DNA from: Lachnospiraceae bacterium UBA4711
GTDB lineage: Bacteria; Bacillota; Clostridia; Lachnospirales; Lachnospiraceae
DNA: 32,375 nt
NCBI GenBank assembly: GCA_002404515.1
Contig: DHJV01000017.1
Span: 1 to 32,375 of the forward strand
Reading direction: 5' to 3'
The notes below the pieces were generated by a model that saw nothing but the letters and a program-made list of their open reading frames with translations, searched no databases and was not told the origin of the DNA. Below, piece after piece: positions 32,192 through 32,375 of the stretch (positions are counted from its first letter, which is position 1; each line of letters begins with the position of its first letter). The position numbers were made by a program, and so were the translations under genes.

Positions 32192-32375
32192 ATGGAGAAT
32201 TATAAATCACACATGTTAACACCAGATTATTTTGACAAATTCACCTGTACGGCGGACAAATGTCCGATCACCTGCTGTCAGGAGTGGAAAATCGCAGTCG
32301 ACGCAGACACGAACCGCCGCTGGAAGAAGCTTCTTCCGCCGGATACCGTACCAGAGTGCCGCAAGAATTTAAGTG
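32192..32375 (+). CDS. FliB-like flagellin lysine N-methylase, 5' end only
   Basis: 61 codons before the window ends. The N-terminus has TPDYFDKFTCTADKCPITCC with Cys at a C-x4-C-x3-C-C spacing, then a Trp and acidic residues. This matches the start of FliB / YkgJ-type proteins, which methylate lysines of flagellin and hold metal or an iron-sulfur cluster with these Cys. The ribosome site is weak, and ATG 32213 is another possible start. If right, the organism is likely flagellated. Confidence 0.7.
   Translation, partial: MENYKSHMLTPDYFDKFTCTADKCPITCCQEWKIAVDADTNRRWKKLLPPDTVPECRKNLS

Overview
The window looks like chromosomal DNA of a low-to-mid GC Gram-positive anaerobe of the Clostridia, most likely a Lachnospiraceae gut bacterium. 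This is an inference from gene content: a yybP-ykoY Mn riboswitch, FtsX-type and ABC-2 exporters with TetR or ECF regulators, MATE pumps, DUF4143 ATPase, LUD protein, CHASE-GGDEF protein, strong AGGAGG-type ribosome sites and consensus sigma-A promoters. No signature gene fixes the genus. Almost every gene is on the minus strand. The exceptions are a TetR gene (19302-19883) and the truncated gene at the right edge.

Layout from left to right (minus-strand operons read right to left). 1-2100: a DUF4143 AAA+ ATPase with a perfect 21-bp palindrome over its promoter, next to a broken aldo/keto reductase. 2135-5486: an ECF sigma factor / membrane protein / ABC ATPase / ABC-2 permease operon with overlapping genes. 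5570-9244: an MacB-like ATPase / FtsX permease / TetR operon with a consensus promoter, a 16-bp TetR-type operator between -35 and -10, and two further matching inverted repeats around it. 9287-10287: a Bro-N/Fic fusion with a long palindrome before the gene and a near-copy inside it. 10308-11444: a Ca2+/cation antiporter behind a yybP-ykoY riboswitch. 11470-13326: a membrane diguanylate cyclase. 13388-14897: a MATE pump behind a long attenuator-like leader. 15003-19066: a secreted LxxG-repeat protein and an MMPL/RND transporter, with a divergent TetR gene at 19302. 19912-21950: DUF3592-like protein, GNAT, HxlR regulator and a flavin-binding PNPOx-like protein. 22081-23885: a scar of a sugar O-acetyltransferase, a fused DMT (YdcZ-type) transporter and a YczE-like protein. 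23984-25111: a small protein, a B3/B4-domain protein and an unusual array of three ATTGGG...CCCAAT blocks. 25103-28762: a VOC protein, a class I CoA-transferase and cardiolipin synthase. 28809-30073: a LUD protein with a structured leader and a NimA-like flavoprotein. 30181-32106: a MarR / MATE operon with tandem operators. 32192-end: the start of a FliB-like flagellin lysine N-methylase.

Much of the region is export and sensing: two ABC exporters, two MATE pumps, one MMPL system, one DMT carrier and one cation antiporter, nearly all with a linked regulator or an RNA leader. The points most worth a second look are regulatory DNA/RNA rather than new enzymes: the 62-63 bp ATTGGG/CCCAAT array (24949-25111), the Fic operator duplicated inside its own coding region (10021-10047 and 10251-10287), the paired two-turn inverted repeats at the ABC promoter (9181-9279), and the leaders of the MATE gene (14744-14862) and LUD gene (29486-29556).
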